Assembly (NCBI GenBank): GCA_964346145.1
Contig: CAYFTL010000002.1
Coordinates: 53,845 to 117,844, forward strand
Origin: CAYFTL01 sp964346145
GTDB taxonomy: Bacteria; Bacillota; Clostridia; Christensenellales; Aristaeellaceae
Direction of reading: 5' to 3'
Length of the DNA stretch: 64,000 nt
Under the pieces are notes generated by a model. The model had not been told where the DNA came from. It searched no databases and saw nothing but the letters and a program-made list of their open reading frames with translations. The position numbers and the translations under genes were made by a program. Numbering within the stretch: the first letter of the stretch is position 1; each line of letters begins with the position of its first letter. Shown here piece by piece: positions 16,725-24,381 of the stretch.

Positions 16725-18086
16725 CTACTTCCAGCGGAGGCCTTTGGGAATGTGGTTTTTGATGATTCCGTTGGAGCGTTTGCCCCAACCGATGCCGATG
16801 CCCTGGTGGCACAACAGCACCCAGCCGTTGGGGCCGTCTGCTTCGATGGGATGCCCGTGTAGCGCCATGATGGTTTGTTCCTGGCTCAGCGCTTGGGCCA
16901 CATGGACATTTTCCGGACATAAAGCCATGGCCAATGCGTGATCGGGTTGTACATAGTTTTTGCCCAGCTTGCCCACGCACAAGCCGGCTCGCAGCACGCG
17001 CAAGCCATCGGGGGATGGAAGCGCATTGGGCTGCGCCCATAGCAGATCTCCGCGCATTTCAAAACGGTAGGTGGAAAAGTATTCGGGCCATTTGCAGACC
17101 ACCTGATGTTCAAACAAATCCACCGCCTGGCGCGTCCCTGGCGTCTGGGATTTGTGGCGCGTTTTTTTGAGCGGTTTGGATTTTTTGGGCGAAGCGGGTT
17201 TGGCGGCGGAGCTTGATTTGACGAGCTTAGCGACAAAGTGTCCTTCGCCTTTGAGTTTATGGGGCCACAGCCGGAGCATTCCCTGGGCAGATTGGCCCAC
17301 GCCCGGCAGCGCAAAATCCTGAGGCAAAAATTCGGGATGGCGCTGCAAAAATGCCTGCACGGTGTGTTCGTTTTCGGTGAGGTTGAAGGTGCAGGTGGAG
17401 TAGACCAGCCGGCCGCCCGGCTTGAGCAGGCGCGCCGCCTGGTCTAAAATTTCGGCCTGGCGCAGTGCGCAGCCCACAGGCGCGTGCGGGCTCCACTCCT
17501 GCCGGGCTTGCTCGTCCTTTCGAAACATTCCTTCCCCGGAACAAGGGGCATCCACCAGCAGGGCGTCGAAAAGGCTGCCCCAGCGGTCGGCCAAGGCATC
17601 GGGGTAGGCGCAGGTGACCATGGCGTTTGCTACACCCAAGCGCTCCAAGTTGCTCGAGAGCACTTTGGCCCGGTTGGCATCGGGTTCGTTGCTCACCAAA
17701 AAACCGGTGTTTTTGAGTTGTTGGGCGATCTGGCCCGACTTTCCGCCGGGTGCTGCACACAAGTCCAGCACAAACTCCCCGGGCTGTGCGTTGAGCACCC
17801 GGGCAGGAGCCATGGCGCTGGCGTCCTGAATATAGTATGCGCCGGCATCGTGCAAGGGCGAAGTCCCAGGCTTAAGCGCCGGATCGAAATAATAGCCCGA
17901 TGGTTCCCAGGGCACCGGTTCACCGATGAAATTTTGTGCGGCTTCGTAGGCGTCGGCTTTTAAAGGGTTGATGCGCAACGCGCTTTGATTGGGGGATTGG
18001 AGCGCGCGCTCAAACTCGTCATATTCGGGGCCCAACATGGCGCGCATAGCCTCCAAAAATTCGGGTGGGAATGGAAATTTTGCCAT
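16725..18086 (-). CDS. RsmF/NOP2-type rRNA cytosine-C5 methyltransferase
   Basis: SAM-dependent RNA m5C methyltransferase of 453 residues. The SAM-binding motif is DLCAAPGGKSGQI (108-120). Motif IV is VDAPCSGEG with Cys182, and motif VI is STCTFNLTENE with nucleophile Cys232, so both catalytic cysteines are present. A Lys/Arg-rich linker (about 300-330) leads into a C-terminal RNA-binding domain, as in the RsmF/YebU group. The likely target is 16S rRNA. The ATG has AAGGAGG nine bases upstream. It is second in a tightly spaced minus-strand unit (22 bases after the HyuA-like gene, 31 before DUF402). Confidence 0.88.
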   Translation of the reverse strand: MAKFPFPPEFLEAMRAMLGPEYDEFERALQSPNQSALRINPLKADAYEAAQNFIGEPVPWEPSGYYFDPALKPGTSPLHDAGAYYIQDASAMAPARVLNAQPGEFVLDLCAAPGGKSGQIAQQLKNTGFLVSNEPDANRAKVLSSNLERLGVANAMVTCAYPDALADRWGSLFDALLVDAPCSGEGMFRKDEQARQEWSPHAPVGCALRQAEILDQAARLLKPGGRLVYSTCTFNLTENEHTVQAFLQRHPEFLPQDFALPGVGQSAQGMLRLWPHKLKGEGHFVAKLVKSSSAAKPASPKKSKPLKKTRHKSQTPGTRQAVDLFEHQVVCKWPEYFSTYRFEMRGDLLWAQPNALPSPDGLRVLRAGLCVGKLGKNYVQPDHALAMALCPENVHVAQALSQEQTIMALHGHPIEADGPNGWVLLCHQGIGIGWGKRSNGIIKNHIPKGLRWK

Positions 18087-18108
18087 GTATGCATGCCTCC
18101 TTGGCGCT

Positions 18109-20091
18109 TTAAACGATGGAAATTCTGCCTACCGCGCGGGCAGTCACCCAACTTTCCAGCAGCATGGCCTGGCGGGTGGAACCGGTGGCCCAGCCCGTTT
18201 GGCTGCCCTCGTCGGTTTCGATTTCCAGTTGATCGGCGCCCATTTCCAAGGCGCGGTTGCGGGCGATTTTTCCGGCTTGCAGCCGAGCCCAATCCATGGC
18301 TTCTTCCAAGGATTGGCTTTCCAGGCGTGCGCCCGATGAATGGGCGGTGTAGCCCACGACTCCGCTGACGTCGTATTTGGGTTTGACGATTACCTTTTCC
18401 TCTACCAGCACGCTGCCAGTGATGGCGCCCACCGCATTGGCTACTTGGTGGTGTTTGGGCAGAACACAGTCGGTAAAGAACCTTTCGGCCACACGAGGAA
18501 GCATGGCCCGCGTAGGCGCGCCGATGCCCACCAATGGCATTTTAAGCCGCAGTTGTACGTCCAGTTCGTCGCCCCGGGGTGTGCAGCCCAGTTTTAAGGT
18601 TTGGGGTTCGTCGATCGCTTTGCCCGCGCTACGCTCCAGCATAAAGTTTGCGATCGTATCGTACAATTTTGCGGTTACTATGTCCATAATTTGGGCCGAC
18701 AAGGCGCTGGGCTCCAAGGACAATTGGTTGGCCAGCGCCTGCAGGCCGTCCTGGGCGGCTTGCTTGTCAAAATCGGTAAAGATGCCCTGCGCTGTCATGA
18801 TATCGGTGGGGGTCAGCATGGATTTTATCACGATGCCCATGGACTCCAGGCGGTCGGTGCGCAGAAAATAAGGCCGGGTTTGAACGGCTCGAGCCAAATC
18901 TTCGGCGCACAGGGGGCCGCTTTGCAGTGCGCGAAGGATTTGCCGTTCCAAATCGGTATATTCCATGTGGCCGGTTTCTTTGCGCTCCAGCAGATAAAAG
19001 ACGCCCCGGGCATAGGTTTGATAATCGGTTTGTTGGGCGATTTCCGCCAAGCGCCGCTTGATTTGAGGGAAACGCGCGGCCAGGGCGCATAGGGGAACCG
19101 CGCGCTGCGGACCCAGCTGAAGATCGCCTTTGGCGTTGATGTCGACGGCGCTATCACCGCCCAGCGCGGTGGTACGAATATGGATGGCCCGGGTTCCGGT
19201 GCGCCAGCGGCCCACCTGCACGCCGCTATGGCTCATTTGGGTAAGGCCGCTGCGCACCATGGCCAAATCGGTGGTAGTGCCGCCGATATCTACCGCCACC
19301 AAGTTTTCGTGGCCCGATAAGCTCAGCGCGCCCATGACGCTGCTGGCCGGACCGGAAAGCAGCGTTTCCACCGGATACTGGGCGGCAAAGTTGTCGGTCA
19401 TCAGCGATCCATCGCCCCGAACGATCATCAGCGGCGCTTGGACGTTGCGCTGAAGGAGTGCGCTGCGCACGGCATGCATCAGCCGGTCGATTAAGGGCAG
19501 GAGCCGGGCGTTGAGCAAGGTGGTGGCGGCGCGCTTTAAGGAATTGATCTCCCCCGTGAGTTCGTGGGCGGCGACCACCGGAAGGCCGGTGGCATCATGC
19601 AGAAGCTGTTTGGCCTTTTGCTCATATTCGGGATTGCGAACGCCCCAATATTCCACCACGCCGATGGCATCTACCCGGCTGGCGACCGAGCGCGCCAACT
19701 CCACCATGACGTCGTAATCGGGAGTTTCGCCCGTTTCTCCACGTTGGGTGTGGCGGCCGCCGACTACGAACAGTTCGCCGGCGAAACCGAGGCCGTACTC
19801 TTCGGCCAATTGGGCTACGATTTTTTCGTTGTAGCCCATCAAGAACAGCGCGGCGCGGCCACCCCGGTTTTCGACGCAGGCGTTGGTAGCCAGCGTGGTG
19901 GAAAGGGAAACCAGCCGGACCTGGGTCAGCAGGTTCTGATCCAACCCATCCAGCAGCGCACCGATTCCCTGGATTAGATCCGCGGGCGTGGTTTGTCGCT
20001 TGGCCCAGTCTACCACCTGGCCGGTGGCAAAATTGTATATTGCTCCGTCGGTAAAGGTTCCACCGGTATCTATTCCAAGCCCTAAAGCCAT
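18109..20091 (-). CDS. Hydantoinase/oxoprolinase family protein (HyuA-like)
   Basis: Protein of 660 residues with the HyuA/oxoprolinase ATP-dependent fold of the actin-like superfamily. It opens with the phosphate-binding loop GIDTGGTFTD (about 5-14) and has a second one, VDIGGTTTDLA, near residue 270. HyuA-type subunits hydrolyse 5-oxoproline or hydantoin-type rings with ATP and usually pair with a HyuB subunit, but no hyuB is seen here. The ATG at 20091 was chosen because AAGGGAG lies just ahead and the protein then starts at the loop; a longer open frame upstream lacks support. It leads the operon with the rRNA methyltransferase, DUF402 and DUF503 genes. The substrate is unknown. Confidence 0.82.
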   Translation of the reverse strand: MALGLGIDTGGTFTDGAIYNFATGQVVDWAKRQTTPADLIQGIGALLDGLDQNLLTQVRLVSLSTTLATNACVENRGGRAALFLMGYNEKIVAQLAEEYGLGFAGELFVVGGRHTQRGETGETPDYDVMVELARSVASRVDAIGVVEYWGVRNPEYEQKAKQLLHDATGLPVVAAHELTGEINSLKRAATTLLNARLLPLIDRLMHAVRSALLQRNVQAPLMIVRGDGSLMTDNFAAQYPVETLLSGPASSVMGALSLSGHENLVAVDIGGTTTDLAMVRSGLTQMSHSGVQVGRWRTGTRAIHIRTTALGGDSAVDINAKGDLQLGPQRAVPLCALAARFPQIKRRLAEIAQQTDYQTYARGVFYLLERKETGHMEYTDLERQILRALQSGPLCAEDLARAVQTRPYFLRTDRLESMGIVIKSMLTPTDIMTAQGIFTDFDKQAAQDGLQALANQLSLEPSALSAQIMDIVTAKLYDTIANFMLERSAGKAIDEPQTLKLGCTPRGDELDVQLRLKMPLVGIGAPTRAMLPRVAERFFTDCVLPKHHQVANAVGAITGSVLVEEKVIVKPKYDVSGVVGYTAHSSGARLESQSLEEAMDWARLQAGKIARNRALEMGADQLEIETDEGSQTGWATGSTRQAMLLESWVTARAVGRISIV

Positions 20092-20130
20092 TAAAATCGC
20101 TCCCTTATTCGGCATTTTTCCATACCGATA

Positions 20131-20160
20131 ATTATACCACAACCGCGTATGGCTGGGTAG
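20131..20160 (-). promoter_or_regulatory. Candidate extended -10 promoter of the HyuA-like operon
   Basis: On the minus strand TGGTATAAT (TATAAT at 20131-20136) lies 40 bases ahead of the HyuA-like start. The -35 region is poor, but the extended TG compensates. Confidence 0.5.
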
Positions 20161-20201
20161 GGATGGACCGTATGCGGAGGGACTGATTTTCAAGAAAGGA
20201 A

Positions 20202-20233
20202 ACAAAAAATGAGCCTTGTGTGCACAGGCTCAT
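20202..20233 (-). terminator. Terminator of the VTT-family gene
   Basis: The stem ATGAGCCT (20209-20216) / AGGCTCAT (20226-20233) is followed on the minus strand by a run of T, 35 bases after the stop codon. Confidence 0.78.
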
Positions 20234-20267
20234 TTTGGACATGGTTTTATTTAATCCGGAAAATCGT

Positions 20268-20981
20268 TTAGGAATTTTCCTGCTTTTTGATGGCGAAGTT
20301 GTAAATGGCAAGGCCGATCAGGCTAAGTACGCCCGTTCCGATGAACACCCAAAGCGCCATGAGGTAGTTGGAGGTGCCCAGCGCATCGCCGCCCAGGGTG
20401 GAGGTGATGATGGAGGGAATGCGCGCCACACTGGTCAGCAGCAAGAACACGCTGGCTTTCATAGGGGTGAGGCCTACAAAGTAGGTGACTACATCCTTGG
20501 GAACGCCGGGCAGGAAGAAAAGCAGGAACACGAGGAAGTTAAGCTTTTTGCTGTTTTTGACAAAGCCCAGCGAGTTGATTTTTTCGATGGGCACAAATCT
20601 TTCGACCAGTTTGATGCCAAAACGGCGCGTCAACCAAAAGACCAGGGTAGAACCCAGCACGATGCCCGCGGTGCACCAAAGCAACCCCCACCAGGTTCCG
20701 AAGGCATAGCCGGCTGCAATCTCAAGGGGTTCTCCGGGGATGATGGCAAAGACCACCTGAAAAGTCATCATCAACACAAAAACCACGCGTCCCCAGGGGC
20801 CATGGCTTTCCACCCAGTGGCGAAGCACCTGGGGCTTTAAAAACAAGTCGACGATAGGCCGACCCACTGTGCAGAGCAAGGCGATGGCCACGCCGCTCAG
20901 CAGCAAAACGGTCAGGGCGATGAGCGCGGCTTTCTTTTTTTTCTGGGGCGGAATCCCCTGGAGGTATTGTTTTATGTTCAT
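20268..20981 (-). CDS. TVP38/TMEM64 (VTT-domain) membrane protein
   Basis: Integral membrane protein of 237 residues with the VTT/SNARE-associated domain. An N-terminal anchor (about 18-42) is followed by PGEPLEIAAGYAFGTWWG, the family's characteristic G/P-rich re-entrant stretch, and FLPGVPKDVVTYFVGLTPM near residue 160. Related bacterial proteins (DedA/TVP38) are thought to act as lipid scramblases or transporters and to affect membrane homeostasis. An in-frame TTG lies one codon before the chosen ATG; both are within range of the AAAGGA site. The gene stands alone. A second, DedA-type member lies at 38825. Confidence 0.85.
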   Translation of the reverse strand: MNIKQYLQGIPPQKKKKAALIALTVLLLSGVAIALLCTVGRPIVDLFLKPQVLRHWVESHGPWGRVVFVLMMTFQVVFAIIPGEPLEIAAGYAFGTWWGLLWCTAGIVLGSTLVFWLTRRFGIKLVERFVPIEKINSLGFVKNSKKLNFLVFLLFFLPGVPKDVVTYFVGLTPMKASVFLLLTSVARIPSIITSTLGGDALGTSNYLMALWVFIGTGVLSLIGLAIYNFAIKKQENS

Positions 20982-21305
20982 CAAGCATGTATCCTTTTCA
21001 ATAAATATTAAGGGAACGACTAAATTGGCAAGCGAGGTTTAGACTGGAAACCATGGCCTTTGGTTCAACCCTTTAAACTTAAATTTCACCACAAGGTTGT
21101 TTTGTCCTGCCGGGTTAATCGGATTCTAATGATGGAGGGTGAAATCTCATCAAGCGTTAATCTGGAGTTTGCATTTATAAAAAAACAAAAAGGGAAGCGG
21201 GGCAAAAAGTGTTTGCCATAAATTGCCACGAAAAAGCCTATTATGATGAAGATGAAAATTATTATGTTTTCATATCATTCAACTGGAGGAAGGGTAACCA
21301 AACAT
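20982..21305. other. Intergenic region without a recognisable gene
   Basis: About 320 AT-rich bases between two minus-strand genes. It should contain the promoter of the VTT-family gene. No open frame with a ribosome binding site, repeat or RNA structure stands out. Confidence 0.6.
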
Positions 21306-21339
21306 AAAAAAATACCGGCTCGCTTTGGGCAAGCCGGTA
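21306..21339 (-). terminator. Terminator of tpx
   Basis: The perfect stem TACCGGCT (21313-21320) / AGCCGGTA (21332-21339) is followed on the minus strand by seven T, 32 bases after the tpx stop. Confidence 0.88.
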
Positions 21340-21371
21340 AGAAAGACAGACTTTGGAAAAAAGTAGATGGT

Positions 21372-21866
21372 TTAAGCCAGATTTTTAAGGGCTTCGTAGG
21401 CCTTATCGTAGTCGGGTTGGTTGGTAACTTCGGGTACGTATTCGGCGTAGACGATGGTGCCTTCGCTGTTCACGACAAATACTGCGCGGGTCAAAAGTCC
21501 CAGTGCGCCGATGTAGGTGCCGGTTGCCTGGGCGAAGGAACGATCCTTATAGTCGGACAGGGTTTGTACCGATTCGATGCCGTTGGCCCCGCACCAGCGC
21601 GCTTGGGCAAAGGGCAGGTCCATGCTGACGGCATAGACGTTGACACCGCTGAGTTCGGCGGCTTTGGCGTTGAAGGTGCGCACTTCCAAATCACACACCG
21701 GGGTATCCAGCGAAGGCACGGTCAGAAAAACGCTGTTGCCTTTTAAGTCGGCGCTGGCGATCGGACTCAAATCGTTGGCGACCAAAGTGAATTCAGGCAT
21801 TTTGTCTCCCACATTCAGGTGGGTGCCTTGCAAATCAATTGGGGATCCGTTAAACGTAATAGACAT
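21372..21866 (-). CDS. tpx: Thiol peroxidase (atypical 2-Cys peroxiredoxin)
   Basis: Thiol peroxidase of 164 residues, the standard Tpx length, which reduces hydrogen and alkyl peroxides using thioredoxin in the cytosol. The peroxidatic Cys58 lies in TPVCDLEVRTF and the resolving Cys92 in ARWCGANGI, the spacing typical of Tpx. SLDTPVCD and the PEVTNQPDYDKA ending are family signatures. The ATG at 21866 has GGAGG eight bases upstream; the longer open frame has no such site. The gene is single, with a terminator. A PerR-box-like sequence 24 bases upstream (21890-21904) points to induction by peroxide. Confidence 0.95.
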   Translation of the reverse strand: MSITFNGSPIDLQGTHLNVGDKMPEFTLVANDLSPIASADLKGNSVFLTVPSLDTPVCDLEVRTFNAKAAELSGVNVYAVSMDLPFAQARWCGANGIESVQTLSDYKDRSFAQATGTYIGALGLLTRAVFVVNSEGTIVYAEYVPEVTNQPDYDKAYEALKNLA

Positions 21867-21889
21867 AATTCTACCTCCAACACAATGTT

Positions 21890-21904
21890 TTATAATAATT
21901 ATTT
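21890..21904. promoter_or_regulatory. Probable PerR box upstream of tpx
   Basis: TTATAATAATTATTT matches 13 of 15 positions of the Bacillus PerR consensus TTATAATNATTATAA. It lies 24 bases before the tpx start codon, where the core promoter should be. The functional fit (peroxide-responsive repressor, peroxidase gene) supports the match, although such AT-rich sequence occurs by chance more often than GC-rich motifs. Confidence 0.6.
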
Positions 21905-22044
21905 CGTGCAGATTGCGTTTAGACGCTGTTATATTCATACCATTTAAACCGGTGAACGAAACATAAAAATGGATGAAGAATGGGAACAAGCAGATTTTTG
22001 AGCGCGGGATGTGCATAAGGCTTTAAGAAGAAGGCGAGTTTCAA

Positions 22045-22073
22045 TTGTGCACAAATTTGGTTTGTGCTATGAT
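22045..22073 (+). promoter_or_regulatory. Promoter of the heparinase/ASRT/PK-like cluster with spacer operator
   Basis: TTGTGC (22045-22050), a 17-base spacer and TATGAT (22068-22073) form a sigma-A promoter 38 bases ahead of the first gene. The spacer contains the inverted repeat GCACAAA-tttgg-TTTGTGC (22049-22067), a typical position for a repressor operator. Confidence 0.65.
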
Positions 22074-22110
22074 ATGCATTAGAAAGGGAATAGGGAAAGG
22101 AAGGATGGCC

Positions 22111-23883
22111 ATGCGAGGGTATTTGGATAAAAATCTGGATGCCATGCTGATAACGTTACAACCGCACCAGCACTTTCGCATCGCCCCAACCGCGGCTGAA
22201 CGGCAGGCATGGGAGCAACTGGACGGGCAGGTGCGCAATCAAATTTTGTTTGCGGCAGACGGTTTGCGCGGCAAGCCGTTTTCTGCGCTGAGTGCAGTAG
22301 AGCACATGGAGTATGCGCGCGGTGGCGATGGATGTCGATACCGGGCGGCTTATGAGGACAGGCGCGAGAGGCTCGGCACATTGGTGCTTGCCGAATGTAT
22401 TGCTTACGATGGTCGGTACATGGAGGATATTGTAAACCTGTTGTGGGCGGTGTTGGAGGAGTCCAGCTGGGCACTGCCCGAAAGCAATTTAAAGCCGGGT
22501 GGAGATGGGGTTTTGGCGCTGCCAATTCCCGAGCTGCCCACCATCGATAGGGCGGCGGCCCACACCGCTTCGGATTTGGCGTGGGTGTGGTGGCTGCTGG
22601 GCAAAAAGCTGGATGATCTTTCGCCCCAAATCGGCAACCGGATAGAGTACGAGGTTAACCGGCGCATTTTCATTCCGCTGGTCAACGGCGATCAATTTGG
22701 GTGGCAGAGGCATCCCGAGCGTCAGACGGCCGGCTGTGTGGCCGGATGCTTGAGCGCTGTTTTGCTGATGGTGGATGCCGAAGACAAGCGTTGGCAGCTC
22801 ATCCGCCGCTGTATGCTGCTGGGCGATCGGTTGGTGGCGCGCTTGCCCCAGGACGGTTCCCTACCTGGCGGAATCGGCGAATGGGAAGACACTGCCGGAG
22901 AGCTAATGGATGTGTTTTCGTTGCTGTTTGCCGCGAGCGATGGTCACGTCGTTTTGTACGACGAACCCCAGGTGATCAACATGGGCCGTTTTGCCGTGTT
23001 TTGCCATATGCAAAACCAGGAGTTTTTCACCATGCAGTCTGTGGATTCCATCCCCTCGGGCGAGCGGTTGTACCGCTACGGGATCAAAACCAGAGATGCG
23101 CGATTGTGTGATCTGGGCGCCTATATTGCCCGGATGCAGGGCGTGGATCGGCAGAGCCGAGCAACCAAGGCCAACCTGATGAACCGGGTATTCCATTTGT
23201 TTTACGAGGAAGAGATTCGCCGGCATATGGGCAAACCGCCGCAGCTGGGCGCGCTCTATTTGCCCGATGCGCGGGCGATGATGTCGCGCAGTGAAGCAGA
23301 CAGCGAACGGGGGTTCGCGCTGTGGTGCAGTGCCGGATTTGAGGGCGGCTCCAAGGCCGGGGATATTTGCTTGAGCCGCAACGGGCGCATTATCTTAAGC
23401 GCAGTGCAGGAGGCGGAGCGCGGTGCATACAACTTGCCGCTGATAAACGGACAGGATCAGCGGGCGGCGGCCTTCTTCAGCGCCGAAGATGTGGAGTGCG
23501 ATCTTTCTCCGACGATGGATATGATCACGATGAACCTGGCGCCCACTTACCCTAAGCAGGCAAGGGTTCACACCTGGCAGCGCACGGTAATGCTATCCCG
23601 CGGGGAAGATTCTATTCGCATTATTGAAGTGTTCGACTTTGAACAGGCGGAAAACCGGGTGGAGTTTCAGTTCGTGTTTGCCGATGAGCCTCGGATGCTG
23701 GAGGACAGCAGCGCCCAGGTACAGGGGGTGCGGCTGGACTGGGAATCCTCTCTGGTTTCCAGGATTGAACCTGTGCGCTTTGGAGAAAGGCTGCAGCACA
23801 CGGCTTTCAGGCTGGTGTTGGTTGGGCAGCGGGTGCCGATGCACGGCAGTTACACATTTCTCATGCAGCTGGACAACCAATAA
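22111..23883 (+). CDS. Heparinase II/III-like family protein
   Basis: Protein of 590 residues resembling heparinase II/III-like polysaccharide lyases. The N-terminal two thirds form an alpha-helical toroid (WALPESN, IEYEVNRRIFIPL, a segment with QTAGCVAGCLSAVLLM, then GGIGEWEDTAGELMDVFSLLF). The C-terminal third is a beta-sandwich with SRNGRIILSAV and RVHTWQRTVMLS. No signal peptide is seen, so it would act inside the cell on imported oligosaccharides, or modify another uronic-acid-like substrate. The ATG at 22111 was chosen because AAGGAAGG lies six bases ahead; an ATG six bases earlier is too close to it. It heads a three-gene run with an ASRT-family and a pyruvate-kinase-like gene. Lyase activity is inferred, not shown. 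Confidence 0.72.
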   Translation: MRGYLDKNLDAMLITLQPHQHFRIAPTAAERQAWEQLDGQVRNQILFAADGLRGKPFSALSAVEHMEYARGGDGCRYRAAYEDRRERLGTLVLAECIAYDGRYMEDIVNLLWAVLEESSWALPESNLKPGGDGVLALPIPELPTIDRAAAHTASDLAWVWWLLGKKLDDLSPQIGNRIEYEVNRRIFIPLVNGDQFGWQRHPERQTAGCVAGCLSAVLLMVDAEDKRWQLIRRCMLLGDRLVARLPQDGSLPGGIGEWEDTAGELMDVFSLLFAASDGHVVLYDEPQVINMGRFAVFCHMQNQEFFTMQSVDSIPSGERLYRYGIKTRDARLCDLGAYIARMQGVDRQSRATKANLMNRVFHLFYEEEIRRHMGKPPQLGALYLPDARAMMSRSEADSERGFALWCSAGFEGGSKAGDICLSRNGRIILSAVQEAERGAYNLPLINGQDQRAAAFFSAEDVECDLSPTMDMITMNLAPTYPKQARVHTWQRTVMLSRGEDSIRIIEVFDFEQAENRVEFQFVFADEPRMLEDSSAQVQGVRLDWESSLVSRIEPVRFGERLQHTAFRLVLVGQRVPMHGSYTFLMQLDNQ

Positions 23884-23959
23884 AGCGACTTGGAATGCAA
23901 GGGAAGGCGTTTTAATTTTACTGATAATATTTTTATTAAACATAAAGGAGTTTTGAATC

Positions 23960-24334
23960 ATGAACAAGGCACACGGAACTACCAGTTGGTTTATCCCCGA
24001 TTGTTACTGGCCGGAAATCACCACCGAGGGACATTATGTCAGCCATGAGGCCATTTGCGTGCTGAATACCGGCGATGAGGACGCGCAGATTAAGATTGTT
24101 CTGTATTTTGAGGACCGGGAGCCGATGACCGACTTTTATGCCGAATGCGGCGCGCGCCGAACCCACCACATTCGCCTGGATAAGTTGAAGGATCGTGCGG
24201 GGCAATCGGTGCCGATGGGCGTTCCCTATGCGGCCATGGTGGAAAGCAATGTGCCGATCGTTGTGCAGTACAGCAGGCTGGACACCACCCAGGTTAATGA
24301 ATCGCTGATGAGCACCATCGCCCATCCGCTGTAG
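23960..24334 (+). CDS. Sensory rhodopsin transducer (ASRT) family protein
   Basis: Compact all-beta protein of 124 residues matching the Anabaena sensory rhodopsin transducer family. Seen are SWFIPDCYWPE (9-19), HEAICVLNTGDEDAQIKIVLYFEDREP and the central RTHHIRLDKL, ending in VNESLMSTIAHPL. In Anabaena the homologue is a tetramer that binds the rhodopsin and DNA. Most family members occur in organisms without rhodopsin, near carbohydrate genes, and their beta-sandwich resembles carbohydrate-binding proteins. No rhodopsin is seen here; its neighbours are a heparinase-like and a pyruvate-kinase-like gene. The start has AAAGGAG ahead. The role in this cluster is unknown; sugar sensing or a small beta-sandwich enzyme are options. 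Confidence 0.85.
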   Translation: MNKAHGTTSWFIPDCYWPEITTEGHYVSHEAICVLNTGDEDAQIKIVLYFEDREPMTDFYAECGARRTHHIRLDKLKDRAGQSVPMGVPYAAMVESNVPIVVQYSRLDTTQVNESLMSTIAHPL

Positions 24335-24381
24335 TGGAAATGGCCTTGGTTTTCACCGATTGATGACGCTTGAGGAGTAAT

